A stretch of DNA of 21,500 bases, from positions 1 to 21,500 of the forward strand of contig CAMCBB010000016.1 of the NCBI GenBank assembly GCA_945872875.1. Direction: 5' to 3'. This DNA is from Flavobacterium psychrophilum. Lineage in GTDB: Bacteria > Bacteroidota > Bacteroidia > Flavobacteriales > Flavobacteriaceae. The notes below the pieces were generated by a model, which saw nothing but the letters and a program-made list of their open reading frames with translations, did no database searches and had not been told where the DNA came from. Positions 8,387 through 15,542 of this stretch are shown one piece after another; the stretch's first letter is position 1; the number at the start of each line of letters is the position of its first letter. Both the position numbers and the translations under genes were made by a program.

Positions 8387-9868
8387 ATGAACCATAGCAA
8401 AAAAGTAATCCTATTTATTTTATTGGTCACAAGCATCCAGCTGGTTTTGTCTGCATTCTCAAAAGAGATTGTGGCCTATTACCCTTATTTTAAAAATGTA
8501 AATTTGCTGTCGGATATTTTAGTGAAAGAAAAAACCTTTAAAGGTAAAATAAAAAAAAAGCAGGCCTCCCATTCCGCATCATCTGTAGGAAGCCTAATAA
8601 ATGAATTTGATTCTTATCAAAAGAAAAACACACTAATTCGCTTTAATGCGGATACACTAATTCCTGCTTTGCCAAAAATTACTCAAAAAATGCTGCAACT
8701 AGCAGAAGGGAAAAATGTGAAAATAAGAATTGCCTGGTTTGGCGACAGCCAAATTGAAGGCGACTTTATTACCCAAGATGTTCGAGAACAACTTCAAAAT
8801 TATTTTGGACAACAAAAGGGCGTTGGTTATGTGCCTATATCTTGTGTTTCCTCTGATTTTAGACGAACCGCCAAAGTATTTTTAAACGGTGATTTTAATG
8901 TCGATAATTTTAAAAAACAAGAGCATAATTCTGGTTTATTTTTATCCGGATATTCCTTTTTTGCCAATAATTTAGAAGTTGATTTTAGAGATAACATCAA
9001 AAAAAATGCCACCCAAAAAACACAAAAATGGTTGCTTTATGGAAGAGGAGATACCATATCGGTTAAGATTAATGATTCTGTTGTAAAATTACCTGCCAAC
9101 TCCGAATTCAATCGGGTATTAATTGGAAGTGGCGTTTCAAGCAAAGCTAAGTTTACGCTTTATGCAAAACATACTCCAGTTTATGGTGTTAGCTCTGAGC
9201 CACAATCGGGAATTGTCTTAGACAACTATTCCTTTAGAGGTATTACAGGTGTTGAGCTTAAAAAAATTAGCAGTAGTTTGTTGGCAGAATTAGACAAAAT
9301 TGGATATTATGATTTAATTGTTTTTCAATATGGGGTGAATTTATTGTTTCAACCAAATGATACCAATTATGATTATTATTATCGAGGTATGCGCCCTGTA
9401 ATTAAGAAATTTCAAAACAACATGCCAAATACCGAGTTCTTATTATTTAGCTGCTCTGACAGGGCTTTTAATTATGATGGACAATGGAAAACTGCCATAG
9501 GAATTGATTCTTTGATTCAAACTCAAGCTCGATTATCTTACGATACCAATACGCCATTTTATAATTTCTATAAATCTATTGGTGGAAACGGAACCATTGT
9601 AAAATGGGCAGACAGCATCGTTCCATTTGCAAATAAAGATTATATTCATTTTAATTACAAAGGGGCAAAAGCAGTAAGCAAATCCATTTTTAAAGCGTTA
9701 ATAAACGATTATCAAAAAGCGGTGACACTAAAAAAATTAAACAAACCAGTTATTAAAACTGCGCCTGTAAATTTGAAAGTCCCCTTAAGGAATAAACAGG
9801 TAGCGCCTAAGTCACCAATGATAATGCCTAAAGCTGTAAAACCTATTATAAAAGCCGACTCTATATGA
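8387..9868 (+). CDS. SGNH/GDSL-family hydrolase, envelope anchored, partner of MBOAT
   Basis: 493 residues. An N-terminal hydrophobic segment (about 6-24) is an uncleaved anchor or signal peptide. The SGNH domain starts near 110: block I is FGDSQIEGD with nucleophile Ser121; a Gly near 285 may serve in block II; block III GVN is Gly316/Asn318; the catalytic pair Asp418/His421 is in DYIHFNYKG. The C-terminal 45 residues are rich in Lys, Pro and Ala and look disordered. Such hydrolases act as esterases or, beside MBOAT proteins, as the periplasmic acetyl-transfer partner (as AlgJ/AlgX or PatB do). The MBOAT gene overlaps its stop by ATGA, so translation is probably coupled. Residues 119-141 clearly resemble the second SGNH protein at 11340-12572. 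The glycan target is unknown. Confidence 0.85.
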   Translation: MNHSKKVILFILLVTSIQLVLSAFSKEIVAYYPYFKNVNLLSDILVKEKTFKGKIKKKQASHSASSVGSLINEFDSYQKKNTLIRFNADTLIPALPKITQKMLQLAEGKNVKIRIAWFGDSQIEGDFITQDVREQLQNYFGQQKGVGYVPISCVSSDFRRTAKVFLNGDFNVDNFKKQEHNSGLFLSGYSFFANNLEVDFRDNIKKNATQKTQKWLLYGRGDTISVKINDSVVKLPANSEFNRVLIGSGVSSKAKFTLYAKHTPVYGVSSEPQSGIVLDNYSFRGITGVELKKISSSLLAELDKIGYYDLIVFQYGVNLLFQPNDTNYDYYYRGMRPVIKKFQNNMPNTEFLLFSCSDRAFNYDGQWKTAIGIDSLIQTQARLSYDTNTPFYNFYKSIGGNGTIVKWADSIVPFANKDYIHFNYKGAKAVSKSIFKALINDYQKAVTLKKLNKPVIKTAPVNLKVPLRNKQVAPKSPMIMPKAVKPIIKADSI

Positions 9869-11343
9869 TAGAAATAGATTGGAATAGCGTTAAAGAGCAG
9901 CTATTGTATGATGCTCACAATCCGTTGTTGTTTAACAATGGGTTCTTCGTGTATTTTTTATCGGCGTTCATTTTATTATACTATATCTTCAGAAAAAACT
10001 ACAAACACAGAGCGATTGTGCTTTCGTTGTTTTCGCTTTATTTTTTCTATAAAGCCAGTGGTAGTTTTGTGTCAATTGTTATTCTATCGGCCTTTTTTAA
10101 TTACGGTATTTCCAATTGGATATTTAAGATTAAGAAAAAAGGAGGGAAACAATTTCTATTATTTTTGAGTATTGTTTTCAACCTTGGATTGCTTTTTTAT
10201 TTTAAATACACTAATTTTTTTATTGAGGTTTGGAACAATTTCTCTGAATTAAAATTTAATGTATTACACATCTTACTCCCTATTGGTATTTCCTTTTTTA
10301 CTTTCGAAAATCTGAGTTATACCATTGATGTATATCGAGGAGAAATAGAGCCCGAAAAAGGAATTGTAAACTACCTGTTATTTCTTTCTTTTTTCCCAAA
10401 ACTAGTAATGGGACCAATTGTTCGTGCCAAAGATTTTATTCCGCAGTTAAAGAAAGAATATTATGTAAGCGACACCGATTTTTCTAAAGGTTTTTATTTA
10501 ATCATTACCGGATTAATTAAGAAATTAATCATCTCCGATTATATTTCGGTGAACCTTGTAAACTATGTTTTTGACGGACCTCATCTTCATAATGGATTGG
10601 AATGTTTAGTGGCATTATATGGCTATGCCATTGTGATTTACTGTGATTTTAGCGGATATAGCGATGTAGCTATAGGAATATCTAAATGGATGGGGATCAC
10701 AATTCCAACCAACTTCTTATCACCATACCAAAGTAAATCGGTGAGTGAATTTTGGCGCAGATGGCACATTTCGCTTTCAAGTTGGTTGCGCGATTACCTT
10801 TATATTTCTATGGGAGGGAATCGAAAAGGAAAATTCAGAACCAATTTAAATCTTTTCTTAACCATGCTTATTGGAGGGTTTTGGCATGGCGCAAGTTGGA
10901 ATTTTATCATTTGGGGCGCGCTTCACGGAACGGGATTAATGATAAATAAAATGTGGACTTCCCTTTTCGGAAAAATAAAACTTTTGCCTTCGGGATTGAG
11001 TAATTTTTTCTTTGCCCTAATCACCTTCCATTTTGTTTGTTTTTGCTGGATATTCTTCAAGGCAAGCAATCTTGATACTGCTTTGCAATTCATCCATCAA
11101 ATAGTTTATCAATTCACATTTGATGGAGCCTACGAATATGTAGAAAACTACAAATTTGTAATCATCATGATTGCAATTGGTTATGCGATACATTTAATTC
11201 CGGATAGCTTTTCTGAAAAGATTATCGAAAAACAAAAAAGCTTTCCTATGGTGTATTACCTTGTTGGGATGTACCTTTTTATTGCTTTGTATTCGATATT
11301 TAAAAGTGCCAAACCAGTAATGCCAATCTACTTGCAGTTTTAG
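9865..11343 (+). CDS. MBOAT family membrane-bound O-acyltransferase (AlgI-like)
   Basis: 492 residues with about ten or more membrane helices. It moves an acyl group, usually acetyl, across the inner membrane for O-acylation of a surface or extracellular polymer. Family motifs: VMGPIVRAKDFIPQL (181-195), DFSGYSDVAIGISKWMGI (261-278), SEFWRRWHISLSSWLRDYLY (His301), and GGFWHGASWNFIIWGALHG with the presumed catalytic His341, matching AlgI His322. The conserved blocks are all intact and the length is typical of AlgI (about 500). The ATG sits inside the ATGA overlap with the upstream SGNH gene, so the two form a tight operon. The TAG stop overlaps the stop of the convergent second SGNH gene. The acceptor glycan cannot be deduced; no alginate or teichoic acid genes are nearby. 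Confidence 0.94.
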   Translation: MIEIDWNSVKEQLLYDAHNPLLFNNGFFVYFLSAFILLYYIFRKNYKHRAIVLSLFSLYFFYKASGSFVSIVILSAFFNYGISNWIFKIKKKGGKQFLLFLSIVFNLGLLFYFKYTNFFIEVWNNFSELKFNVLHILLPIGISFFTFENLSYTIDVYRGEIEPEKGIVNYLLFLSFFPKLVMGPIVRAKDFIPQLKKEYYVSDTDFSKGFYLIITGLIKKLIISDYISVNLVNYVFDGPHLHNGLECLVALYGYAIVIYCDFSGYSDVAIGISKWMGITIPTNFLSPYQSKSVSEFWRRWHISLSSWLRDYLYISMGGNRKGKFRTNLNLFLTMLIGGFWHGASWNFIIWGALHGTGLMINKMWTSLFGKIKLLPSGLSNFFFALITFHFVCFCWIFFKASNLDTALQFIHQIVYQFTFDGAYEYVENYKFVIIMIAIGYAIHLIPDSFSEKIIEKQKSFPMVYYLVGMYLFIALYSIFKSAKPVMPIYLQF

Positions 11344-12572
11344 TAGTTTTTACATAAAAACTCGTTCCATACTTTTGCGAAAGCGGCTACGAATAAATTG
11401 CCTTGAAGCGCATAACCCTCTTTAGAAAAATGCACCAAATCTTGGCGCAATAATTGTTTTTTCTTCCAAATGGAAGCGCCTTCTATACCTTTAGAAAGGT
11501 TATATAAATCCCAATAAACCAAATTTGTAGCGTTACAATAATCTATTAGTGCATTGGTAATGGTTTCTAAAGATGGATTGGGTTTGCTTTTCTTAAAATA
11601 GGACACTGGAGGAGTAGTAAGAATAATACAAGCATCTGGCGAGGTCAAACGCAATTTAGCAACCATAATTTTCACGTCATTAATAAAAATTTCGGCAGTT
11701 AAATTGGGATCTTGAGCTTCATTGGTTCCAAGAGAAACAATAAAACAATCGGCATTTAACTTATTTAAATGTTTCCAAAATTGAGCTGTTTTAGTATAGT
11801 CTGAATATTTTGCCCCGTTCGCTCCAATACTGTGATAGATGATTCCGATTGCGTCTTTTTTTTCTAAAGATGCGCCATAAAAATTAATGGTATCATTAGT
11901 GGGAAAAGCTAGACGAAATGCTGAAGTAGGAGCTTTTAAATTTAAAATAGTGTGATCGGGGGCTGAAGAAAAACAACCATTTTCGGCTTCACATTCGTTG
12001 TATTCCATGTATAATTCAGAGACCGCTCCACCTAGAAATAATTGCACTTTATCAAAGGAATCTTTAGCTCCATTTACCGCACGTAATTCAAAATTAAATT
12101 CTGGATCTGTGCATTGTGATTGCATTCCAAATGCCGAAACACCGCAGGTAATTGTGGTGTCAACTCGAGCCAATCTGCTGCTTTTCCATTCGCTAGAACT
12201 ACTTGAAAAAATATCATACGGCGCATTTGATTTTCCTACTTGGTAGGGAAACACCATACCACGACCGGCATTTCCAAAATAACTTTGCATTTCATTTCGT
12301 ATAACCGAAGTAGCCACATCACCTTGAATATGGGAATCCCCGATATGAACAAAAACCGCATTTTCTTTACTAAAGTGTTTAATCTTATACAATTTAGCCA
12401 ATAGCGGATAGATGGAATTATTGTTTTCTAAGGTGTTTTTAGAAACATCAAAGGCATTATATAAAGTGGTGTCGATTTTTTTTGGATTCCAATCTTCAAT
12501 TTTTTGCGCATGAAAAGGCATTGCTATAAGCAAAGCAAAAACAAATGCAAAAAAATAATTGTTGGAAAACAT
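11340..12572 (-). CDS. Second SGNH/GDSL-family hydrolase, secreted
   Basis: 410 residues with a cleavable Sec signal (MFSNNYFFAFVFALLIAMPFHAQ). SGNH blocks are complete: HIGDSHIQGD with Ser80; SIGANGA with Gly250/Asn252; SLGTNEA with Gly282/Asn284; and DLVHFSKEGY with Asp378/His381. A region between blocks I and II (about 100-245) may be an inserted beta domain, as in other Bacteroidota MBOAT-linked hydrolases. It shares the pattern GDSxIxGDxxTxxxRxxxxxYFG with the SGNH protein at 8387-9868. The mature protein has eight cysteines (143, 154, 194, 200, 276, 315, 346, 407), unusual among its neighbours. It is probably a periplasmic or surface acetyltransferase or esterase on the same glycan as the MBOAT pair. 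The convergent orientation means independent transcription; I could not find a convincing promoter. Confidence 0.88.
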   Translation of the reverse strand: MFSNNYFFAFVFALLIAMPFHAQKIEDWNPKKIDTTLYNAFDVSKNTLENNNSIYPLLAKLYKIKHFSKENAVFVHIGDSHIQGDVATSVIRNEMQSYFGNAGRGMVFPYQVGKSNAPYDIFSSSSSEWKSSRLARVDTTITCGVSAFGMQSQCTDPEFNFELRAVNGAKDSFDKVQLFLGGAVSELYMEYNECEAENGCFSSAPDHTILNLKAPTSAFRLAFPTNDTINFYGASLEKKDAIGIIYHSIGANGAKYSDYTKTAQFWKHLNKLNADCFIVSLGTNEAQDPNLTAEIFINDVKIMVAKLRLTSPDACIILTTPPVSYFKKSKPNPSLETITNALIDYCNATNLVYWDLYNLSKGIEGASIWKKKQLLRQDLVHFSKEGYALQGNLFVAAFAKVWNEFLCKNY

Positions 12573-12592
12573 AATTAAACTATTAAAGGCCT

Positions 12593-12626
12593 AAAAACAA
12601 AAAGCCATTCCCTAAAGAACGGCTTT
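12593..12626 (-). terminator. Terminator of the Bax-inhibitor-1 family gene
   Basis: Read on the - strand, AAAGCCGTTC (12626-12617) pairs with GAATGGCTTT (12610-12601), including one G-U wobble, around a 6-base loop. A T-rich tract follows (12603-12593). It lies 21 bases past the stop and separates this gene from the downstream SGNH gene. Confidence 0.75.
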
Positions 12627-12646
12627 ATAAAAAATATATTTTAGAA

Positions 12647-13393
12647 TTATTTTTTAGATAATTTAGATAACAATCTTAAGAATTCTACATAAAGCCAAAC
12701 TAATGTAATCATTAATCCCATAGCGCCATACCATTCCATATATTTTGGAGCTCCTTGAGCAGCACCGGTTTCTATTTGATCGAAATCTAAAAATAAATTT
12801 AGGGCCGCAATTACTATTACAAAAAGGCTAATTCCAATGCTCGCCATTGAATTTCCATAATGAACTGGTTGGTAATTAATGAAAAAAGTCAGCCCCCAAG
12901 AGATAATATAATAAATAGCAATTGCAGCAGTTGCAGCGATTACTACCGATCTAAATTTTTCGGTTACTTGAACAATTTTATATTTATATAAAGCAAGACA
13001 AACTAAAAAAGTAACAAAAGTGCAAGTCACTGCTTGAATTACAATTCCGGGATAAACTTGATCTAAAATAGCAGAAATCCCTCCAATAAACAACCCTTCA
13101 CAAATTGCATAAGCTGGTGACAAATAAGTTGATAGATGGGGTTTAAAAGAAGTTATTAATACTAAAATCAAGCCAACAATAGCTCCTCCAATTGTAAAAA
13201 TCATAGGATTTTGCTCGTTAGAAACCATGTTCCAAGTACCAAAAGCACCTACTACCAATAACAATAAAAGGATAAAACTTTTATTGATTGTTCCGGCAAC
13301 AGTCATGGTTTGATATTGGTCCATAATTACGGCATCATGAACTTTATTACTGTTAAAAGTATCGGATTTAAAAAATGGATTTTTTGAATTCAT
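12647..13393 (-). CDS. Bax inhibitor-1/YccA family membrane protein
   Basis: 248 residues with seven predicted membrane helices at about 37-57, 63-83, 94-112, 117-136, 147-167, 184-203 and 224-244, after a hydrophilic N-terminus of about 35 residues. The C-terminal half carries the family-like DFDQIETGAAQGAPKYMEWY segment (203-222) and a final helix followed by a Lys-rich end (LLSKLSKK). Some relatives (BI-1, BsYetJ) are pH-sensitive Ca2+ leak channels gated by an Asp pair; Asp203/Asp205 here could play that role, but this is inference. An exact - strand -7 element lies 22 bases upstream and a terminator follows, so it appears monocistronic. It is divergent from the metallophosphoesterase gene. 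Confidence 0.9.
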   Translation of the reverse strand: MNSKNPFFKSDTFNSNKVHDAVIMDQYQTMTVAGTINKSFILLLLLVVGAFGTWNMVSNEQNPMIFTIGGAIVGLILVLITSFKPHLSTYLSPAYAICEGLFIGGISAILDQVYPGIVIQAVTCTFVTFLVCLALYKYKIVQVTEKFRSVVIAATAAIAIYYIISWGLTFFINYQPVHYGNSMASIGISLFVIVIAALNLFLDFDQIETGAAQGAPKYMEWYGAMGLMITLVWLYVEFLRLLSKLSKK

Positions 13394-13415
13394 AACATTA
13401 ATTTTTTTGGTTTTT

Positions 13416-13423
13416 CAAATATA
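13416..13423 (-). promoter_or_regulatory. Putative -7 element for the Bax-inhibitor-1 family gene
   Basis: On the - strand it reads TATATTTG, an exact TAnnTTTG match, 22 bases before the start codon. The nearest candidate -33 TTG (13454-13456, - strand) is 30 bases upstream, longer than usual. Confidence 0.5.
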
Positions 13424-13486
13424 CTTTTTCTTTTGAAATGAAAAAAGAAATGCCAAAATATTTAACCTAATTTAAACAAATAGAAA

Positions 13487-13519
13487 TTGCTGTTTATTTA
13501 ACTACTTTGTATAAGTTTG
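13487..13519 (+). promoter_or_regulatory. Promoter of the metallophosphoesterase gene, nearly leaderless
   Basis: TTG (13487-13489) and TAAGTTTG (13512-13519) are separated by 22 bases, a full match to the Bacteroidota consensus. The ATG at 13528 is only 8 bases past the -7 element, so transcription should start within a few bases of it. The in-frame TTG at 13507 lies before the -7 element and is therefore an unlikely start. Confidence 0.6.
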
Positions 13520-13527
13520 TAGCAATT

Positions 13528-14265
13528 ATGAACAGAATACTAGTAATTGGAGATATTCATGGCGGATTGCGTGCGTTGCACCAAATAATGGAGCGCGCTC
13601 ATGTTTCTGAAAAAGATACTTTAATTTTTTTAGGAGATTATGTAGACGGTTGGAGTGAATCGCCCCAAGTTATTGATTATTTAATTGCACTTGGGAAACA
13701 ACAAAATTGTATTTTTCTTAAAGGAAATCACGACGAATTATTGCTTGATTGGCTAAACGGAAACTTTGAAAATTTTAATGAATCGTTGTGGTACAATCAT
13801 GGTGGAGAAGCTACTGTTGCCGCATATGGATCTGTTTCAGATCAAACCAAAAAAGAGCACATTGCTTTTTTATCCTCTTTACAAAATTTCCATCTCGACC
13901 ATCAAAACAGATTGTTCATTCATGCTGGATTTACCAATATGAATGGCGTAACCTTTGAATATTTTCCGAAGTTATTTTATTGGGATCGTTCACTTTGGGA
14001 AACTGCCTTAGCTCTTGATGAAAATATTGAAAAAGAATCTGTTCACTATCCAAGAAGATTGTCGCTTTACGATGAGATTTATATTGGGCATACCCCCGTG
14101 ACTAAAATCAACCAAACCATTCCTGTAAAAAAAGCTTGTATTTGGAATGTTGATACTGGTGCTGCTTTTAAAGGGCACTTAACCATAATGGATATTAACA
14201 CAAAAGAATTCTGGCAAAGTGATTTGCTTCCGAAATTGTATCCTACAGAAAAGGGAAGGAATTAA
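13528..14265 (+). CDS. Metallophosphoesterase, PPP serine/threonine phosphatase-like
   Basis: 245 residues from ATG 13528. The dinuclear metal site of the calcineurin-like fold is complete: GDIHG (8-12, Asp9/His11), GDYVDG (36-41, Asp37), GNHDE (66-70, Asn67/His68), IHAGF (131-135, His132) and IGHTP (186-190, His188). The order and the GDYVDG form resemble bacterial PPP-type protein phosphatases (PrpA/PrpB-like) and diadenosine tetraphosphatases; the substrate is not readable. No signal peptide, so cytosolic. I prefer ATG 13528 to the in-frame TTG 13507 because the latter sits within the promoter and adds seven residues before the conserved start of the fold. It precedes the barrel-protein gene by 49 bases, which contain a separate -7 element. 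Confidence 0.9.
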   Translation: MNRILVIGDIHGGLRALHQIMERAHVSEKDTLIFLGDYVDGWSESPQVIDYLIALGKQQNCIFLKGNHDELLLDWLNGNFENFNESLWYNHGGEATVAAYGSVSDQTKKEHIAFLSSLQNFHLDHQNRLFIHAGFTNMNGVTFEYFPKLFYWDRSLWETALALDENIEKESVHYPRRLSLYDEIYIGHTPVTKINQTIPVKKACIWNVDTGAAFKGHLTIMDINTKEFWQSDLLPKLYPTEKGRN

Positions 14266-14287
14266 AAGCACATTGCAATTGAATTTC

Positions 14288-14295
14288 TATCTTTG
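14288..14295 (+). promoter_or_regulatory. Putative -7 element for the outer-membrane barrel gene
   Basis: TATCTTTG matches TAnnTTTG exactly, ending 19 bases before the ATG at 14315, in a 49-base gap. The nearest TTG (14273-14275) is only 12 bases away, so the -33 half is weak. Confidence 0.45.
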
Positions 14296-14314
14296 TATAC
14301 TAATTAATGACTTT

Positions 14315-14806
14315 ATGAAAAAATTACTAATTATTCTACTTCTGGGTTTTTCTGGCCTTATGGATGCTCAAGCATATAAAGGAAAAGGAGATATTAAATT
14401 TCAAGTAGGGGGGAATATTCAAAAATGGGGTTCGGGAATTTCGGTTTCCACCGATTTTGGAATTGGAGAAAACATGTCATATGGTTTTGTTGCCTCCTAT
14501 TTATTAAATACAAATCAAGATTTAGGCATCCCAAAATTTGAAGATCGATTTGATGTAAAAGCTCGCTTTAATGCTAATTTAGGAAGTGTATTTAAATTAA
14601 AAAATAACGCAGATATTTATCCGGGTTTAGATATAGGGTTGCGAAATTTTGGGGCCCATCTTGGGGGAAGATATTTCTTTACCAACGGATTTGGAGTATA
14701 TTCTGAAATTGGATTTCCAATTGCAAAATACAATACTACGCCAATGGGATACGACAATTTAAATAATCAATTCGTTTATACAGTTGGTGCTTCCTTTAAT
14801 TTATAA
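14315..14806 (+). CDS. Outer-membrane beta-barrel protein, DUF6646-like
   Basis: 163 residues from ATG 14315: a Sec signal peptide (MKKLLIILLLGFSGLMDAQA), then alternating hydrophobic and polar strands with Gly/Asn turns, ending in VYTVGASFNL. Phrases such as KGDIKFQVGGN, FGIGENMSYGF, FEDRFDVKARFNANLGSVF and GGRYFFTNGFGVY are those I associate with the flavobacterial DUF6646 family (about 160 residues), predicted as small 8-strand barrels. No function is known. An earlier in-frame ATG at 14219 would overlap the phosphoesterase gene and displace the signal peptide, so I reject it. The phnA-family gene starts 6 bases after the stop, so the two are probably co-transcribed. Confidence 0.82.
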   Translation: MKKLLIILLLGFSGLMDAQAYKGKGDIKFQVGGNIQKWGSGISVSTDFGIGENMSYGFVASYLLNTNQDLGIPKFEDRFDVKARFNANLGSVFKLKNNADIYPGLDIGLRNFGAHLGGRYFFTNGFGVYSEIGFPIAKYNTTPMGYDNLNNQFVYTVGASFNL

Positions 14807-14812
14807 TTAAAT

Positions 14813-15388
14813 ATGAGTATTGTTACAGAAAAAAGATTAAAAGATCGAAGCGGTTCTAAATGTGAATTGTGTGGAACAGATGAAAATCTAATAGTTTACC
14901 AAATCCCGCCCAACTCAAAAGCGGCTCCCGAAGATAGCATCTTGGCATGTAAAACCTGTGTAGGACAAATAGAAAATCCAGAAACTACCGATTTAAATCA
15001 CTGGAGATGTTTGAGTGATAGTATGTGGAATGAAAACCTTCCGGTGCAAATTGTATCTTGGAGAATGTTGGCAAGATTAAAACAACAAGACTCATTAGAC
15101 ATGATGTACCTAGATGAAGAAGCTCTTGAGTGGGCTGCTGCAACTGGAGAAAATGACGACGACGAAGGCAAAATTGTGCATAAAGATTCAAATGGAAACA
15201 TACTATTAGACGGAGATTCAGTGGTTTTAATAAAAGATTTAGATGTAAAAGGAGCTACTTTTACTGCCAAGCGTGGTGCTGCAGTGCACAATATTAAATT
15301 AGTTTGGGATGATGCCAATCTTATTGAAGGTCGTGTTGAAGGACAACATATTTATATTCTAACACAATATGTTAAAAAAACGAAGTAA
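14813..15388 (+). CDS. phnA: PhnA family zinc-ribbon protein
   Basis: 191 residues. The N-terminal zinc ribbon has paired cysteines Cys17/Cys20 (KCELCG) and Cys46/Cys49 (ACKTCV). The middle (60-120) is helical and acidic (EENDDDE-like stretch near 113-119). The C-terminal PhnA/YjdM domain (about 122-188) contains DSNGNILLDGDSVVLIKDL and ends in EGQHIYILTQYVKK. Despite the name, the family is not shown to act in phosphonate breakdown and its role remains unclear; no phn genes are nearby. It is longer than E. coli YjdM (about 110 residues), owing to the helical insert between ribbon and domain, which I believe is a common arrangement in Bacteroidota. It follows the barrel gene by 6 bases and is closed by a terminator. 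Confidence 0.88.
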   Translation: MSIVTEKRLKDRSGSKCELCGTDENLIVYQIPPNSKAAPEDSILACKTCVGQIENPETTDLNHWRCLSDSMWNENLPVQIVSWRMLARLKQQDSLDMMYLDEEALEWAAATGENDDDEGKIVHKDSNGNILLDGDSVVLIKDLDVKGATFTAKRGAAVHNIKLVWDDANLIEGRVEGQHIYILTQYVKKTK

Positions 15389-15415
15389 TACTTTCTTGAA
15401 ATAATAAAATGATTT

Positions 15416-15440
15416 AACCTTGCAATGCAGGGTTTTTTTT
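15416..15440 (+). terminator. Rho-independent terminator after phnA
   Basis: AACCTTGC (15416-15423) pairs with GCAGGGTT (15427-15434) with one G-U wobble and a 3-base loop, merging into eight T residues (15433-15440). The rest of the gap up to 15542 shows no clear promoter; TAATTTTA near 15469 is one mismatch from the -7 consensus. Confidence 0.8.
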
Positions 15441-15542
15441 ATTTACTATTATATATAAAATAAATTAGTAATTTTATGAAGTTAAATTAGTTAAACCTTT
15501 TTTAAGTTTAAACGTCAAATAGCTAATTCTTATTCTCAGAAC

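Noticed and set aside
13507..13527. TTG start adding seven residues to the metallophosphoesterase
   Set aside because: It lies upstream of and within the -7 promoter element; the conserved fold begins at ATG 13528.
14219..14314. ATG-started 32-residue extension of the barrel protein
   Set aside because: It overlaps the end of the phosphoesterase gene and displaces a clear Sec signal peptide that starts at 14315.
14985..15318. Open stretches on the - strand inside phnA, and similar ones inside pgi, the TonB receptor gene and the aldehyde dehydrogenase gene
   Set aside because: They are out of frame with well-supported genes, have no recognisable domains and no promoter of their own.
14813..15388. 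Phosphonate utilisation gene
   Set aside because: The name PhnA is historical; no C-P lyase or phosphonate transport genes are present.
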